Below, piece by piece: positions 52,253 through 61,632 of a stretch of 64,000 nucleotides of DNA. The translations under genes were made by a program, and so were the position numbers. Below the pieces are notes generated by a model. It was not told the DNA's origin and did not search any database. It saw nothing but the letters and a program-made list of their open reading frames with translations. Positions within the stretch are counted from its first letter, which is position 1. The number at the start of each line of letters is the position of its first letter. The stretch comes from an uncultured Eubacterium sp. (GTDB taxonomy: Bacteria > Bacillota > Clostridia > Lachnospirales > Lachnospiraceae), in NCBI GenBank assembly GCA_910589595.1, contig CAJUTM010000013.1:1-64000 (forward strand). The letters are read 5' to 3'.

Positions 52253-53116
52253 TCAGTAAAAGGTTTTAACGACTTGTCCAATTACCAAGTTCCATCCATC
52301 TGCCAGTACAAATAGCAGAATCTTAAACGGCATGGAAATTGTCGTCGGAGGAAGCATCATCATACCCATAGACATCAGAGTTGACGCTACCACCATGTCA
52401 ATAACTATAAATGGTAAATATAATAAGAAACCGATAATAAATGCGGTCCTCAATTCACTAATCATAAAAGCCGGTATTAAGACAAGCGTCGGAATTTCTT
52501 CTTCCTTATCTACCGAGACATTATCCGTCTTTTTCTGAATCTGTAAAAACAGCCGGATATCTTTCCTGCTTGTCTGCTCAAACATGAATCTACGAATCGG
52601 CTTCAAACCGGCATTCAAAGCCTCTTCCTGTGTCATCTGCCCTTTGTCAAAAGGCTGGATACACTCGGAATTTACCTGCGCGATTACCGGACTCATAATA
52701 AACAATGTAAGAAAAAGCGCCAAACCTACCAATACCTGATTAGGCGGCGACGACTGTGTACCTAACGCCGAACGCAAAAAATGCAGCACTACAATAATTC
52801 TCGCAAAAGACGTCACCATAATAAGCAGGAATGGCGCCAGCGACAATAACGTTAAAACAAGCAGCATCCGCATACTTGCCGATAAACTCGAACTGCCTGC
52901 GTTAGACGTAATATTAAATTGGAAATCCTGTGGAGAATCCGGGTCCTGTACTTCCCCTCTCGAACTTCCGGACCTCTCATTCGTATCGGCGCTCGAAGGC
53001 ACCGGCTTTGCCTGCACATAAACCTTTGTAGCACAAAAAAAGGTTAATATACACAGTAGCGCAAACAGAACAATCATTCCAATCGAAATCTGACGTGCCC
53101 TTTCCTGTTTTTTCAT
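52253..53116 (-). CDS. fliP: Flagellar export protein FliP
   Basis: Pore-forming export subunit. Cleavable-type N-terminal hydrophobic segment (about 8-30), a Ser-rich periplasmic stretch, then the conserved core: LLVMVTSFARIIVVLHFLRSALG-like block, GLALFLTLFIMSPV and MSMGMMMLPPTTISMPFK. 287 residues is slightly longer than average. The start at 53116 is set by AAGG about eight bases upstream; a TTG three codons earlier is less likely. Confidence 0.95.
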   Translation of the reverse strand: MKKQERARQISIGMIVLFALLCILTFFCATKVYVQAKPVPSSADTNERSGSSRGEVQDPDSPQDFQFNITSNAGSSSLSASMRMLLVLTLLSLAPFLLIMVTSFARIIVVLHFLRSALGTQSSPPNQVLVGLALFLTLFIMSPVIAQVNSECIQPFDKGQMTQEEALNAGLKPIRRFMFEQTSRKDIRLFLQIQKKTDNVSVDKEEEIPTLVLIPAFMISELRTAFIIGFLLYLPFIVIDMVVASTLMSMGMMMLPPTTISMPFKILLFVLADGWNLVIGQVVKTFY

Positions 53117-53153
53117 AAATACCAACCTTTTCTTTTTCTATTTATCATGCGGC

Positions 53154-53495
53154 TCATTTTTTATTTTGATACATTCGCTCTAACAAGTCCCGGAAGGAAA
53201 CCTTTTGACGTGAAACACCACTCGGCTCCAAATCTAATTGGTCTCCCTCTAATGACGTCAGAAAGGTAATGGTGTCTTTCGTCACTCCGATTGCATAATA
53301 CTTATTTCCCAATTGGATAATCTGAATATACTTACCGGCTGCAATTTTAAAAGTCTCCACAACTTTTATATTCGCTGACTGTGACTGCACCATTCCCGAC
53401 TTAGCAACCCACTTAGTAAAATAATAAGTGACCGCCAGTACAATAATGAATATGAAAACAAGCACTAACAGTTGCCCGAAACTGCTCCATGTCAT
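53154..53495 (-). CDS. fliO: Flagellar biosynthesis protein FliO
   Basis: Accessory factor that helps FliP assemble. One N-terminal membrane segment (about 8-28) followed by a small beta-rich cytoplasmic domain (IKVVETFKIAAGKYIQIIQL, YYAIGVTKDTITFL). 113 residues fits the short FliO/FliZ family of Firmicutes. It lies between cheY and fliP. Confidence 0.85.
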   Translation of the reverse strand: MTWSSFGQLLVLVFIFIIVLAVTYYFTKWVAKSGMVQSQSANIKVVETFKIAAGKYIQIIQLGNKYYAIGVTKDTITFLTSLEGDQLDLEPSGVSRQKVSFRDLLERMYQNKK

Positions 53496-53497
53496 AA

Positions 53498-53860
53498 TTA
53501 ACCAACAGCCTTTTTCACAGCTTCCAAAACACGGTCAGCCTGAAAAGGTTTTACAATGAAATCCTTGGCGCCGGACTGAATTGATTCGATAACCATTGCC
53601 TGCTGACCCATTGCGGAACACATAATAACCGTTGCTCCGGCATCGGATTCCCGAATTTTTTTGAGAGCCTGAATACCATCCATCTCCGGCATGGTAATAT
53701 CCATCATAACAAGGTCAGGTTTTGTCTCATTGTATTTTTCTACTGCTTTGACACCATTTTCGGCTTCTCCAGCTACCTCGTAACCGTTTTTTGTCAAAAT
53801 ATCTTTAATCATGACTCTCATAAAAGCCGCATCATCACATATTAAAACACTCTTTGCCAT
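53498..53860 (-). CDS. cheY: Chemotaxis response regulator CheY
   Basis: Single-domain receiver that, when phosphorylated by CheA, binds FliM/FliY at the motor. Acidic pair D9-D10 (LICDDAAF), phosphorylation site D54 (LVMMDITMPEMDG), a switch threonine/serine in VIMCSAMGQQ and conserved lysine in FIVKPF. 120 residues is canonical. It sits between fliY and fliO. Confidence 0.97.
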   Translation of the reverse strand: MAKSVLICDDAAFMRVMIKDILTKNGYEVAGEAENGVKAVEKYNETKPDLVMMDITMPEMDGIQALKKIRESDAGATVIMCSAMGQQAMVIESIQSGAKDFIVKPFQADRVLEAVKKAVG

Positions 53861-53878
53861 TGTTATTCTCCTCCATTT

Positions 53879-55075
53879 TTAATCTTTTATAATCTCGGTA
53901 ACACGAATACCGAAACTTTCTTCAATTACAACAACTTCACCTTTTGCAACGAACTTACCGTTTACCAGAACATCAATCGGCTCTCCTGCCAACTTATCCA
54001 ATTCGATAATTGTACCCGGAGAGAAATCCAAAATATCTTTTATTGATTTGCTTGTTCTTCCCAGCTCAACTGTTACTTCGAGCGGAACATCCATAATCAA
54101 ATCAATATTTTCCGGTGCAATACCGTCTAAGTTCGGCATTTGATTAAAGTTTTGAAATTGTGCCGGTTGTATATTGATATCCTGCGGCGGCATCGCATAC
54201 ATAGGCTGCGCTGCTGCCATCGGTTGTTGCTGCATTCCTGCCTGCATCTGTGGCGCCGGCTGTGCTTCTACCGGCTGCTGCGGCATCGGCTGTGGCGCCG
54301 GTGTCGGAGCTGGTGCTGGTTCCGGAGCTGCCTGTGCTTCCTGTTCCGGCGCTCCTCCCTGTGTCACACTCATAAATTGATGATATACCATTCTACCAAA
54401 TTCAATAGGATATAACTGCATAATCTCACTATCTACCAAATCACCAATTTCCATCCTAAACGAAACTTCCACAAAAGTCTGGCCCGCCATATCCATAAGA
54501 CCTGCATTTTCCAACCCATCGCCGAAATCAATACGCGTCGCCGTAGGAGGACTGATATCAACCATCTCGTTAATCATGGATGACATTGACGTGGCCGCTG
54601 ACCCCATCATCTGATTCATCGCTTCGCATATAGCGCTCAGATGAAGATCGTTCAATTCAGTTTCAATATTTGTTCCATCTCCACCCATCATCAAGTCGGT
54701 AATTACTTTTACGTCCCTCTCCTTTAAAATCAGAACGTTATTTCCTTGAAGACCGGCACGATAAGAAATATAAATAAATACAACGGGAGCACCTTTTTTC
54801 TCGGCTAACTCCTCCATCGTTGTATAGGCAACGGAGGGTGTGGTAATATCCACTCGGTTGTTCACAAGTATCGACAACGTAGTAGCCGCTGTCCCCATAC
54901 TTATATTCGCAATTTCTCCTAGTCCATCTGTCTCTTCCGGAGTCAGCATTTCGGAACCTGAAACAGCAACGGAAGATTGCGCATCCTCGGTTGTTGTCTC
55001 TTCTTCAGGTGCGGCGTCTGTATCCATTCCGCCCAACAACGCATTGATTTCTTCCTGCGATAACATTCCGTCCAT
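53879..55075 (-). CDS. fliY: Flagellar switch protein FliY (CheC-like phosphatase and FliN domains)
   Basis: Switch component with CheY-P phosphatase activity. After an N-terminal peptide (MDGMLSQEEINALLGGMD) it has a CheC-type module with two active-site motifs, GEIANISMG and CEAMNQMMG, both keeping the Glu and Asn. A Pro/Gln/Ala linker (about 245-310) precedes the C-terminal FliN domain (VPLEVTVELGRTSKSIKDIL). 398 residues is typical. Confidence 0.96.
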   Translation of the reverse strand: MDGMLSQEEINALLGGMDTDAAPEEETTTEDAQSSVAVSGSEMLTPEETDGLGEIANISMGTAATTLSILVNNRVDITTPSVAYTTMEELAEKKGAPVVFIYISYRAGLQGNNVLILKERDVKVITDLMMGGDGTNIETELNDLHLSAICEAMNQMMGSAATSMSSMINEMVDISPPTATRIDFGDGLENAGLMDMAGQTFVEVSFRMEIGDLVDSEIMQLYPIEFGRMVYHQFMSVTQGGAPEQEAQAAPEPAPAPTPAPQPMPQQPVEAQPAPQMQAGMQQQPMAAAQPMYAMPPQDINIQPAQFQNFNQMPNLDGIAPENIDLIMDVPLEVTVELGRTSKSIKDILDFSPGTIIELDKLAGEPIDVLVNGKFVAKGEVVVIEESFGIRVTEIIKD

Positions 55076-55079
55076 TGCA

Positions 55080-56057
55080 TTACTCCTCTCTATAGATTGT
55101 TTTTATTTTGACTGCATAGGAGTCCTCGTAGGCCCCCGGTATAGCAGAAAATTTCTTAATATTTCCAACATAAACATCCAATTCATCTTCAATTCCCGTG
55201 TCTACCTTAATGACATCCCCCGGCTTCAGGTGTATAAAATCATTGACAGAAATGGCGCTCCGCCCCATAATAGCCCGCACCGGAATCCTGGCACGCTGCA
55301 ATGTCTCTTCGAGAAACTCGCGGTAAGCTCCTTCTTCCGTCTCCGTCGTCGTAGAATACCAATATTTCGTATTTACTTTATCAATAACCGGTTCCAACAC
55401 AGCAAATGGAATACAAATATTCATCAGACCCTCGACTTCACCAATTTTAATATTCATCGTGATAATCGAAGTCATCTCATTCGGCGTTACAAACTGGGCA
55501 AACTGGGAATTTGTTTCAATTCTCTCAAGCGTCGGCTCCAACAACTGTACACTCTGCCATGGCTCCACAAGCAGGTTCGTACAAATAACCATAATCCGTT
55601 CGATAATAGTTAATTCGATTTCCGTAAATTCCCTGCTCTTGCTCAACGGCTGTCCATCGCCACCGAGCATACGGTCTACAATCGCATACCCGAGCCCGGT
55701 AGCAAGCTCCAAAATCACATTTCCCTCTAACGGTGCGAAATTGACGACGCCTAACAAAACCGGATTGGATAATGAGTTCGAAAACTCCTGATAAGTAGCC
55801 GCCTCCGAATGCATTACTTCCACTTGCACATTCTTTCTCAGATATACAGGAAGATTGGTCGAAAGCAATCTGGCATAATGTTCGGAAATAAATACCAGCG
55901 TACGCAAATGTTCTTTTGAGAATTTGGACGGTCTGGCAAAATCATAATCCTTAACCTGCTTCTCTTCCACTTCGCCAGCGTCGTTGGGGTCAAATTCACC
56001 GCTATTCAAGGCAGACAACAAATTGTCTATCTCATTTTGCGATAACACGTCGCCCAT
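55080..56057 (-). CDS. fliM: Flagellar switch protein FliM
   Basis: Rotor protein that binds CheY-P and reverses rotation. The N-terminal CheY-binding peptide is LSQNEIDNLLSAL; the middle CheC-like domain contains NLPVYLRKNVQVEV and FAPLEGNVILELA; the C-terminal FliN-like domain ends the protein. 325 residues is normal. It is separated from fliL by 102 bases, a relatively large gap here. Confidence 0.96.
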   Translation of the reverse strand: MGDVLSQNEIDNLLSALNSGEFDPNDAGEVEEKQVKDYDFARPSKFSKEHLRTLVFISEHYARLLSTNLPVYLRKNVQVEVMHSEAATYQEFSNSLSNPVLLGVVNFAPLEGNVILELATGLGYAIVDRMLGGDGQPLSKSREFTEIELTIIERIMVICTNLLVEPWQSVQLLEPTLERIETNSQFAQFVTPNEMTSIITMNIKIGEVEGLMNICIPFAVLEPVIDKVNTKYWYSTTTETEEGAYREFLEETLQRARIPVRAIMGRSAISVNDFIHLKPGDVIKVDTGIEDELDVYVGNIKKFSAIPGAYEDSYAVKIKTIYREE

Positions 56058-56159
56058 ACATTCTCACCTCACTCATCTAGCTTCAGATAATTACATCTTT
56101 TCTTATCATAACATATTTATCAGATAACATAAAGTACTTTTTTTGCAATGCCATTAACA
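56058..56159 (-). promoter_or_regulatory. Possible internal promoter between fliL and fliM
   Basis: The 102-base gap has a good TATGAT -10 (in ATGTTATGATAAG on the minus strand) and only a weak -35 (TTTATG-like). Weak support. Confidence 0.25.
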
Positions 56160-56675
56160 TCAAACTTTCAGGAAGTCGGTCAATGAAATCGAAACAATTG
56201 CCTTTGTGTTATATTTTTCCTGAATCTTCTTAATAATCTCTGTCTTTACTTTGGCGACATCAATCGTAGAAACAGTAAAACTTCCAATCGTCTCTTTTAC
56301 AATATCATCCACATATACGTCGTTCGTCTGAACGAGTTCGTTTACCGTGTCGTAATCATCTGCATTGCTGTTAAAGGAAAGCACCCAGCCGTTTAACTGC
56401 ACGTAGTGATTCGTATCGTCACCGGAATCTTTTTTCAGATTGATATTGACGGTAGTGTCATATTTTTTCAAATATGTCTTCAAATCCGACATCGTGTACT
56501 CTTCTTCTTCCGCATTGGGGTCTTCAATCTCCAAATCAATGACGGAAGACACTTTGTCAACTAAGGCGCTCGTCTTATTCATCGCCGGCATTACGGCAAA
56601 TACCAATACAACCGACAGCACAACATTAATAAGCGTTGCCGCCATGATAATAATTGTAAGTATATTTTTTTTCAT
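56160..56675 (-). CDS. fliL: Flagellar basal body-associated protein FliL
   Basis: Single-pass membrane protein that rings the stator and supports torque. N-terminal membrane segment (about 7-29, IIIMAATLINVVLSVVLVFAV) and a C-terminal periplasmic domain with the FliL pattern (VKTEIIKKIQEKYNTKAIVS, ending in a FTDFLKV-like end). 171 residues. It follows motB. Confidence 0.88.
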   Translation of the reverse strand: MKKNILTIIIMAATLINVVLSVVLVFAVMPAMNKTSALVDKVSSVIDLEIEDPNAEEEEYTMSDLKTYLKKYDTTVNINLKKDSGDDTNHYVQLNGWVLSFNSNADDYDTVNELVQTNDVYVDDIVKETIGSFTVSTIDVAKVKTEIIKKIQEKYNTKAIVSISLTDFLKV

Positions 56676-56696
56676 TGATATTCCCTCCTGATTTCC

Positions 56697-57569
56697 TTAC
56701 TTGTCCGTATAAATTTTTATTTCCACACGACGGTTTTGAGCACGCCCTTTTGCCGTCTTATTAGACGCTACCGGTTTGTATTCACCAAATCCGGAAGTCT
56801 CCATTGATTTAGGAGAAATCTTTTTTACATCTTTTAAATATTCAAATACCGAATTGGCACGAGCCGTCGACAACAGCATATTATTCCTGTATCTGCCCGA
56901 AATCGGTACATTATCCGTGTGTCCCTCAATCTTAATGCGGTGAGTGGAATATTGTTTCAAAATATCACCCACTTTGCTCATAAGAGGGATTACGCTCTTC
57001 TTAATGTCCACCTCTCCGGTATCAAACAGCAGGGCGCCATTTAAAGAAATCTGTACATATTGATTGTCTTTATCAATGTTTATGTTGATTTTGTCTTCAA
57101 CATTCTGCCGATTGGCATCATCATTCACACGGCCATATAATTCATCCGCTTTTGCCTTTTGTTCGGCCGCCTTTTTCGCCTGATACTGCTTTTCTGCATT
57201 CGAGAGATCCTCGTCCGGCGAATCATTCGGCTGCGGATTGCCGTCAACGTCCGTTCTTTTAGACTCATCTTCTTTGACTTCCGTACTTTCGCCCGGATTC
57301 TCATACTCGTTAAAATATTGTTCCACGGAAATCAACTGGTCGGTTCCACTGGAGACAAAAGCGCCCTCTCCGATGGAAGAACCTCCCTTATCAAAAATAT
57401 TTATACTTTCCGTCATGGAAGTAACTAACTGCTCGTACTTATCAGCGTCTACCGTAGACATCGAAAACAAAAGAACGAAAAAACAAAGGAGCAGGTTCAT
57501 CAAATCGGCAAAGGTATTCATCCATCCTGCTTCAACACCTTTTTCTTCTTCCTGTTTCTTTCTTGCCAT
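56697..57569 (-). CDS. motB: Flagellar stator protein MotB
   Basis: Stator subunit anchoring MotA to peptidoglycan. The proton/sodium-accepting D22 lies in the single membrane helix (MNTFADLMNLLLCFFVLLFS), followed by a plug helix, a long acidic linker and the OmpA-like domain (HRIKIEGHTDNVPISGR, LLSTARANSVFEYL). Its ATG overlaps the motA stop codon by one base. Confidence 0.96.
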   Translation of the reverse strand: MARKKQEEEKGVEAGWMNTFADLMNLLLCFFVLLFSMSTVDADKYEQLVTSMTESINIFDKGGSSIGEGAFVSSGTDQLISVEQYFNEYENPGESTEVKEDESKRTDVDGNPQPNDSPDEDLSNAEKQYQAKKAAEQKAKADELYGRVNDDANRQNVEDKININIDKDNQYVQISLNGALLFDTGEVDIKKSVIPLMSKVGDILKQYSTHRIKIEGHTDNVPISGRYRNNMLLSTARANSVFEYLKDVKKISPKSMETSGFGEYKPVASNKTAKGRAQNRRVEIKIYTDK

Positions 57570-58372
57570 TAAGCGTCACCACCTTGCTCGTTTCCACCAA
57601 GCACTTCATTACGGGCACTAGGCGCAAGGAAAGACTTCAGCTTTTCTTCAATAACACGAGGATTTTCTCCCGCCTGTATCGAAAGGATTCCCTCGCAGAC
57701 AACTTCTTTTAACATAATTTCTTTTCTGTTTCTCGCGCGAAGCTTTGTTGCCACCGGAATGGCAATCCAGTTGGCAAGCAGGGAACCATACAGTGTTGTA
57801 ATCAGGGCCACCGCCATGTTCGGGCCGATAGTACTCGGGTCGTCTAACAGCTTCAACATATTAATCAATCCAATCAGCGTACCAATCATACCCCAGGCAG
57901 GCCCCATCGCCGCCAGATTGTCCCAAAAGGCCACTTTCTTACTATGTCGCTGTTCTATGTAGGCAAGCTCCGTCTCCAGAATACTCGTCACAAGTTCCTG
58001 ATCCGTACCGTCTACAATAAGCATGATACCTTTTTTCAAAAACTCATCGTTAATGTCTCCCGCCGCTTCTTCTAACTGGAGCAGTCCTTCTTTTCGGGCC
58101 ACATTCGCCAAATCTATAATGGTATGTATTGTCTCTCCCTCGCTGCTCTCCATCACTTTTGTCGTCAGCAGGAACGTTTTCAGGGAACCGACGAAATCGC
58201 CGATACTCTCTGACATAGTCATCAAACACATAAAGGAGCCGATAACCGTAATCAGTATGGAAGACTGATCCCAGAAATTTCCAAGGGCAGCCATACCCTG
58301 GTCACCGGAGACAATACCATAAAAAACGGCGCCTGCACAACCGAAAATACCTATTAATGTAGCTAAATCCAA
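57569..58372 (-). CDS. motA: Flagellar stator protein MotA
   Basis: Stator subunit forming the ion channel with MotB. Four membrane segments, a large cytoplasmic loop, and the conserved AAMGPAWGMIGTLIGLINML block. 267 residues is normal. It lies about 90 bases after flbD, with no gene in the gap. Confidence 0.97.
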   Translation of the reverse strand: MDLATLIGIFGCAGAVFYGIVSGDQGMAALGNFWDQSSILITVIGSFMCLMTMSESIGDFVGSLKTFLLTTKVMESSEGETIHTIIDLANVARKEGLLQLEEAAGDINDEFLKKGIMLIVDGTDQELVTSILETELAYIEQRHSKKVAFWDNLAAMGPAWGMIGTLIGLINMLKLLDDPSTIGPNMAVALITTLYGSLLANWIAIPVATKLRARNRKEIMLKEVVCEGILSIQAGENPRVIEEKLKSFLAPSARNEVLGGNEQGGDA

Positions 58373-58461
58373 ATTTACACCACCTTATGTCTTACAAAAT
58401 AGTTCAGATAATTCTTACTCATACAATTCTACTAAATTTTTGTCTTTTTGTCTACTTTCTT

Positions 58462-58683
58462 TTACATTTTTTTTGAATTCTTTGTTGAAATGTCCGCAAA
58501 AGACGAGAAGACTTCCTTTTCATACGATTTCACTCTTTCGTGAATCTCCGGCCTGCTCTCTTTTACAATTAATTTTTTCCCTGTCGTCAATGTAATGACC
58601 GTATCCGGCGTTTCCTCCACTGTCTCAATCAAATAGTGATTAACTGTCAAAACACCTCCATTTAATCTTGTCACTTCAATCAT
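58462..58683 (-). CDS. flbD: FlbD-family flagellar protein
   Basis: A 73-residue FlbD-type (SwrD) protein: MIEVTRLNGGVLTVNHYLIE and TLTTGKKLIVKES are the family blocks. SwrD in Bacillus raises motor power; this role is inferred from family. The start at 58683 is set by the family N-terminus and a GGAG about seven bases upstream; the frame opens further to 58728. Confidence 0.9.
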   Translation of the reverse strand: MIEVTRLNGGVLTVNHYLIETVEETPDTVITLTTGKKLIVKESRPEIHERVKSYEKEVFSSFADISTKNSKKM

Positions 58684-58758
58684 AAGAATTCTCCACTCCA
58701 AAACGTTTTTTTGTTTGGGAAACTGCAAATCACCGCCTTTCCCGGTTCACATTTTCTT

Positions 58759-58794
58759 AGCCTGACGGTAACAAATGGACCCCGCCGTCAGGCT
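58759..58794 (-). repeat. Dispersed hairpin element, copy A
   Basis: Perfect ten-base arms AGCCTGACGG (58759-58768) and CCGTCAGGCT (58785-58794) with a 16-base loop, on the minus strand reading GGCGGGGTCCATTTGTTA across the loop. It lies between flgE and flbD; the same core occurs at 3.6 and 4.8 kb in the same orientation relative to genes. Confidence 0.65.
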
Positions 58795-58805
58795 GCTAAA
58801 TCACA

Positions 58806-58840
58806 TGGGAAAAGGGTGACCGCAAAAGCAATCACCCATA
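58806..58840 (-). terminator. Terminator-like hairpin between flgE and flbD
   Basis: Arms GGGTGA (58814-58819) and TCACCC (58832-58837), inner GC-rich pairing, and CTTTTCCC on the minus-strand exit; probably partial attenuation inside the operon. Confidence 0.55.
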
Positions 58841-58861
58841 TGTTATTGTCTTTCATTACAA

Positions 58862-60307
58862 TTATCGTTTCAGATTAACAAGTTCTTCCAGCATTGAGTC
58901 AGAGGTTGTGATAACACGGGAATTTGCCTGAAAACCACGCTGTGTCGTAATCATATTTGTAAATTCCGTTGCCAAATCCACGTCTGACATCTCCAATGCT
59001 CCGACGGAGAATTTGCCGACTTCCGAAATATCAATACCGATACCGTCGAAATCACCCGAGTTCAAAGTAGAAGCATACAAGCTGTTTCCTACCGCCTCTA
59101 AACCGGATGGATTGGCAAATGTCGCCACGGCAATCTGTCCTAATAATTTTTTGTCTCCATTACTGTACACGCCGTAAATCTTTCCGTCTGTCTGGATAGA
59201 AAAACCATTGAGGCTGCCGGCAGCATTTCCGCCTCCCTCGTTATTTTTATCTCCACGGTTCGGTTTTACCTTACAGGTCTGACCGGTCGCATACATTGTC
59301 AAATTCGAGAAATCAATATCGACACCGCTGACCGGATACGGAGCGCCCTCGGCGCTGAGATTTAAGTTAAGTATATTGCCATCTTCACTGCTCACGCTCG
59401 TAAAATGACCAGTCACGGAATCAAATGTCAATACCGGCCATTCCGGCGGACCCGTGAAAGTAATGGCGCCGCTGCTCGGGTCTACCGTATAATTGGTACC
59501 GCCAAGGTCTATGCCGTTAAAGTTAATTACCTGTTCGGTCGATACATAATTACCTGTCGCTTCATCTTTCCGCTTTAATAACGATTTACTATCCGGCCCT
59601 AAAATATCATCCACACGGACAGTATAAGTATTGTTCGAATCAACGGCCGTCTGTATAATACTAAGCTTGGCACAGCATAAATTACCTAAATTATCATAAA
59701 AACCAACGGCTATCGGATACCCTACGCCATCTTCGCTAAAGGCAACCTGCTTATCTTTCTGGTCTACGTTTCCGGAAAGGGTAACACTCGTCGTCGCATT
59801 CGGCTCGGAATAAGCGTTTTCACCGCCCATCAGTTTCAATGGCTTTACACTATCCTTTCTGATATCGCCTTCTTCATCGACTCCCCATCCGAGGACAGTA
59901 GCCCCGTTTGTCGTACAATACAACGTACCGTTGGCGTCAATATCCAAAGCGCCTGATTTAGTAAAATAATCGTTACCATTGCTTCTCACAATCAAAAAGG
60001 CATCTCCGTTAATCATAACGTCCATTCCGCGGTCCGTACGCTGGGTAGAGCCGGTTCCGCTCAAATCCACAGCAATTGCCGCCACATTGGCGCCGAGACC
60101 AATCTGTGTAGCATTCGTACCGGCAGCTCCGGTCGCCGCATTCGGGCCGGTAGCGCTCTGTGTCGTCTGATAAAATACATCAGTAAAGTTTACGGCGCTC
60201 CCGCGAAATCCCACTGTATTTACATTTGAAATATTATTACCAATTACATCCATCTTTGTCTGATGTACTCTCAATCCGGAAATTCCGGAATACAATGACC
60301 TCATCAT
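58862..60307 (-). CDS. flgE: Flagellar hook protein FlgE
   Basis: Structural protein of the hook. The N-terminal rod-type signature is RSLYSGISGLRVHQTKMDVIGNNISNVNTVGF, and the C-terminus has the FlgE pattern ATEFTNMITTQRGFQANSR with a final LVNLKR. Middle domain of about 350 residues is variable. 481 residues is longer than Salmonella FlgE but usual for Firmicutes. Confidence 0.94.
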   Translation of the reverse strand: MMRSLYSGISGLRVHQTKMDVIGNNISNVNTVGFRGSAVNFTDVFYQTTQSATGPNAATGAAGTNATQIGLGANVAAIAVDLSGTGSTQRTDRGMDVMINGDAFLIVRSNGNDYFTKSGALDIDANGTLYCTTNGATVLGWGVDEEGDIRKDSVKPLKLMGGENAYSEPNATTSVTLSGNVDQKDKQVAFSEDGVGYPIAVGFYDNLGNLCCAKLSIIQTAVDSNNTYTVRVDDILGPDSKSLLKRKDEATGNYVSTEQVINFNGIDLGGTNYTVDPSSGAITFTGPPEWPVLTFDSVTGHFTSVSSEDGNILNLNLSAEGAPYPVSGVDIDFSNLTMYATGQTCKVKPNRGDKNNEGGGNAAGSLNGFSIQTDGKIYGVYSNGDKKLLGQIAVATFANPSGLEAVGNSLYASTLNSGDFDGIGIDISEVGKFSVGALEMSDVDLATEFTNMITTQRGFQANSRVITTSDSMLEELVNLKR

Positions 60308-60405
60308 AATGAATCACCCTCCAATATTTTTATTCCCACGCCTTATCCGGCAGTCAAAGGCGCTCATGCTTCCTGTTAAGGGCCAGCATATTAATTTGTT
60401 ACCAG

Positions 60406-60765
60406 TTAATTGATAATTGCTCCGTCAATATTCGTAAAAACCGCTTTGTTTGTATCTTTTACCGCAGTAATCACCGTATTGTTCCTCACGTTGACAATAA
60501 ATGCCATATTGTCTACCATAACAAGCGACTCATTCATTCCCTTTTCTCTCGCCTGATGCGTAGCGTCCCTCAATCTGTCTCGCTGTTCCTGCGTCATATC
60601 AATCTGACGCGTCTCCAGTCTTTTTGAGGCATGCTTGGAAAAAAGAATTTCGTCAAAACTCTGTGTCGTCTTCGGTGCGGATTGTTCTCCTTTGCGGACG
60701 CTGTCCTGCGCCGAAATCTGACCTCTGATTCGCTCAATCGAAGGAAACGTTTGATTTACATTCAT
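60406..60765 (-). CDS. Flagellar operon protein, TIGR02530-type
   Basis: A 119-residue protein found between flgD and flgE in Firmicute flagellar operons. It starts MNVNQTFPSIERIRGQ, contains ILFSKHASKRLETRQIDMT and ends in VVNVRNNTVITAVKD-type strands. Start 60765 follows AGGAGG; a longer frame to 60867 is shadow sequence rich in Lys/Arg. Role unknown, perhaps in hook assembly. Confidence 0.88.
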   Translation of the reverse strand: MNVNQTFPSIERIRGQISAQDSVRKGEQSAPKTTQSFDEILFSKHASKRLETRQIDMTQEQRDRLRDATHQAREKGMNESLVMVDNMAFIVNVRNNTVITAVKDTNKAVFTNIDGAIIN

Positions 60766-60781
60766 AGTCCCGACCTCCTTG

Positions 60782-61609
60782 TCAAGCTTTGTCTTTTTCT
60801 TCCGTCTCTCCTTCCGTCTCTCCTTCTGTGTCTCCCTCTGTATCTTCTTTGTCGTCCGTATTAGCACCGCTGTTCGTTATCTGAATGTTTACTTTATCCG
60901 TAATGGACGTCTGGTATGGGTCGTCGAAATAGAGTCCCAGATAATAACTGCCCGTATCCAAATCTTTCAGTGCGTCCGGTGCGATTGTGAGAATGCCCTC
61001 TTCCGCGTCGAATGTAAGATATTTCTTATCAATGTAATCTCCATTGATGGCAACTACCACACTGTTTGCCTCGTAACCGTTACTGCCCAGATTAATTTTA
61101 ATCTCCGTCGGTGTCGGATTATTCAAATCATATACACACTTCTGCTCTTCCACACTCGGCAGATAATCTTTGGCGGCATAAGCGGTATCTAATACTTTAA
61201 CAATATCTTCCATGCTGAACTTCTTACCGTCAACGGAAATTACTGCCTCACCATTTTCGAAGCCAACATAATCAACTACGCCGCGCGTCTCCTTATACTG
61301 TCCGGTCTCATCGGCTTTCTGTACGATTACCTCCCTGCCAATCAGACTGTAAGCAGAAGTATTGCTCATCGTTGCATTCATGTTTGTCATCTGCTCCAAA
61401 GAGGAGAACTGCGCTAACTGAGAAACAAATTCTGTATCGTTCTGCGGGTTCAGCGGGTCCTGATTCTGCATCTGGCAAACAAGCAGTTTTAAAAATTCTT
61501 CTTTTCCTAATTTATTTGAGCCGCGGTATTTTATTTTCTGCGCTTCCTGTGCGGCTTCTATGTCTTCTATGTTCGTTGTCAAATCTGACACATTACTGGT
61601 TCCTGCCAT
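60782..61609 (-). CDS. flgD: Flagellar hook-capping protein FlgD
   Basis: Scaffold that caps the growing hook. The N-terminal block KEEFLKLLVCQMQNQDPLNPQNDTEFVSQLAQFSSLEQM is the FlgD signature. Then come a Tudor/Fn3-like core (about 90-250) and an acidic Glu/Thr tail. 275 residues is slightly longer than average. The ATG follows GGAAGTGACAA-type sequence. Confidence 0.93.
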   Translation of the reverse strand: MAGTSNVSDLTTNIEDIEAAQEAQKIKYRGSNKLGKEEFLKLLVCQMQNQDPLNPQNDTEFVSQLAQFSSLEQMTNMNATMSNTSAYSLIGREVIVQKADETGQYKETRGVVDYVGFENGEAVISVDGKKFSMEDIVKVLDTAYAAKDYLPSVEEQKCVYDLNNPTPTEIKINLGSNGYEANSVVVAINGDYIDKKYLTFDAEEGILTIAPDALKDLDTGSYYLGLYFDDPYQTSITDKVNIQITNSGANTDDKEDTEGDTEGETEGETEEKDKA

Positions 61610-61632
61610 TTTGTCACTTCCTTTCTGTTTTA

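Noticed and set aside
59979..60170. Plus-strand 63-residue frame in flgE and many similar ones in groEL, fliY and pheT
   Set aside because: Antisense shadows of well-identified genes.
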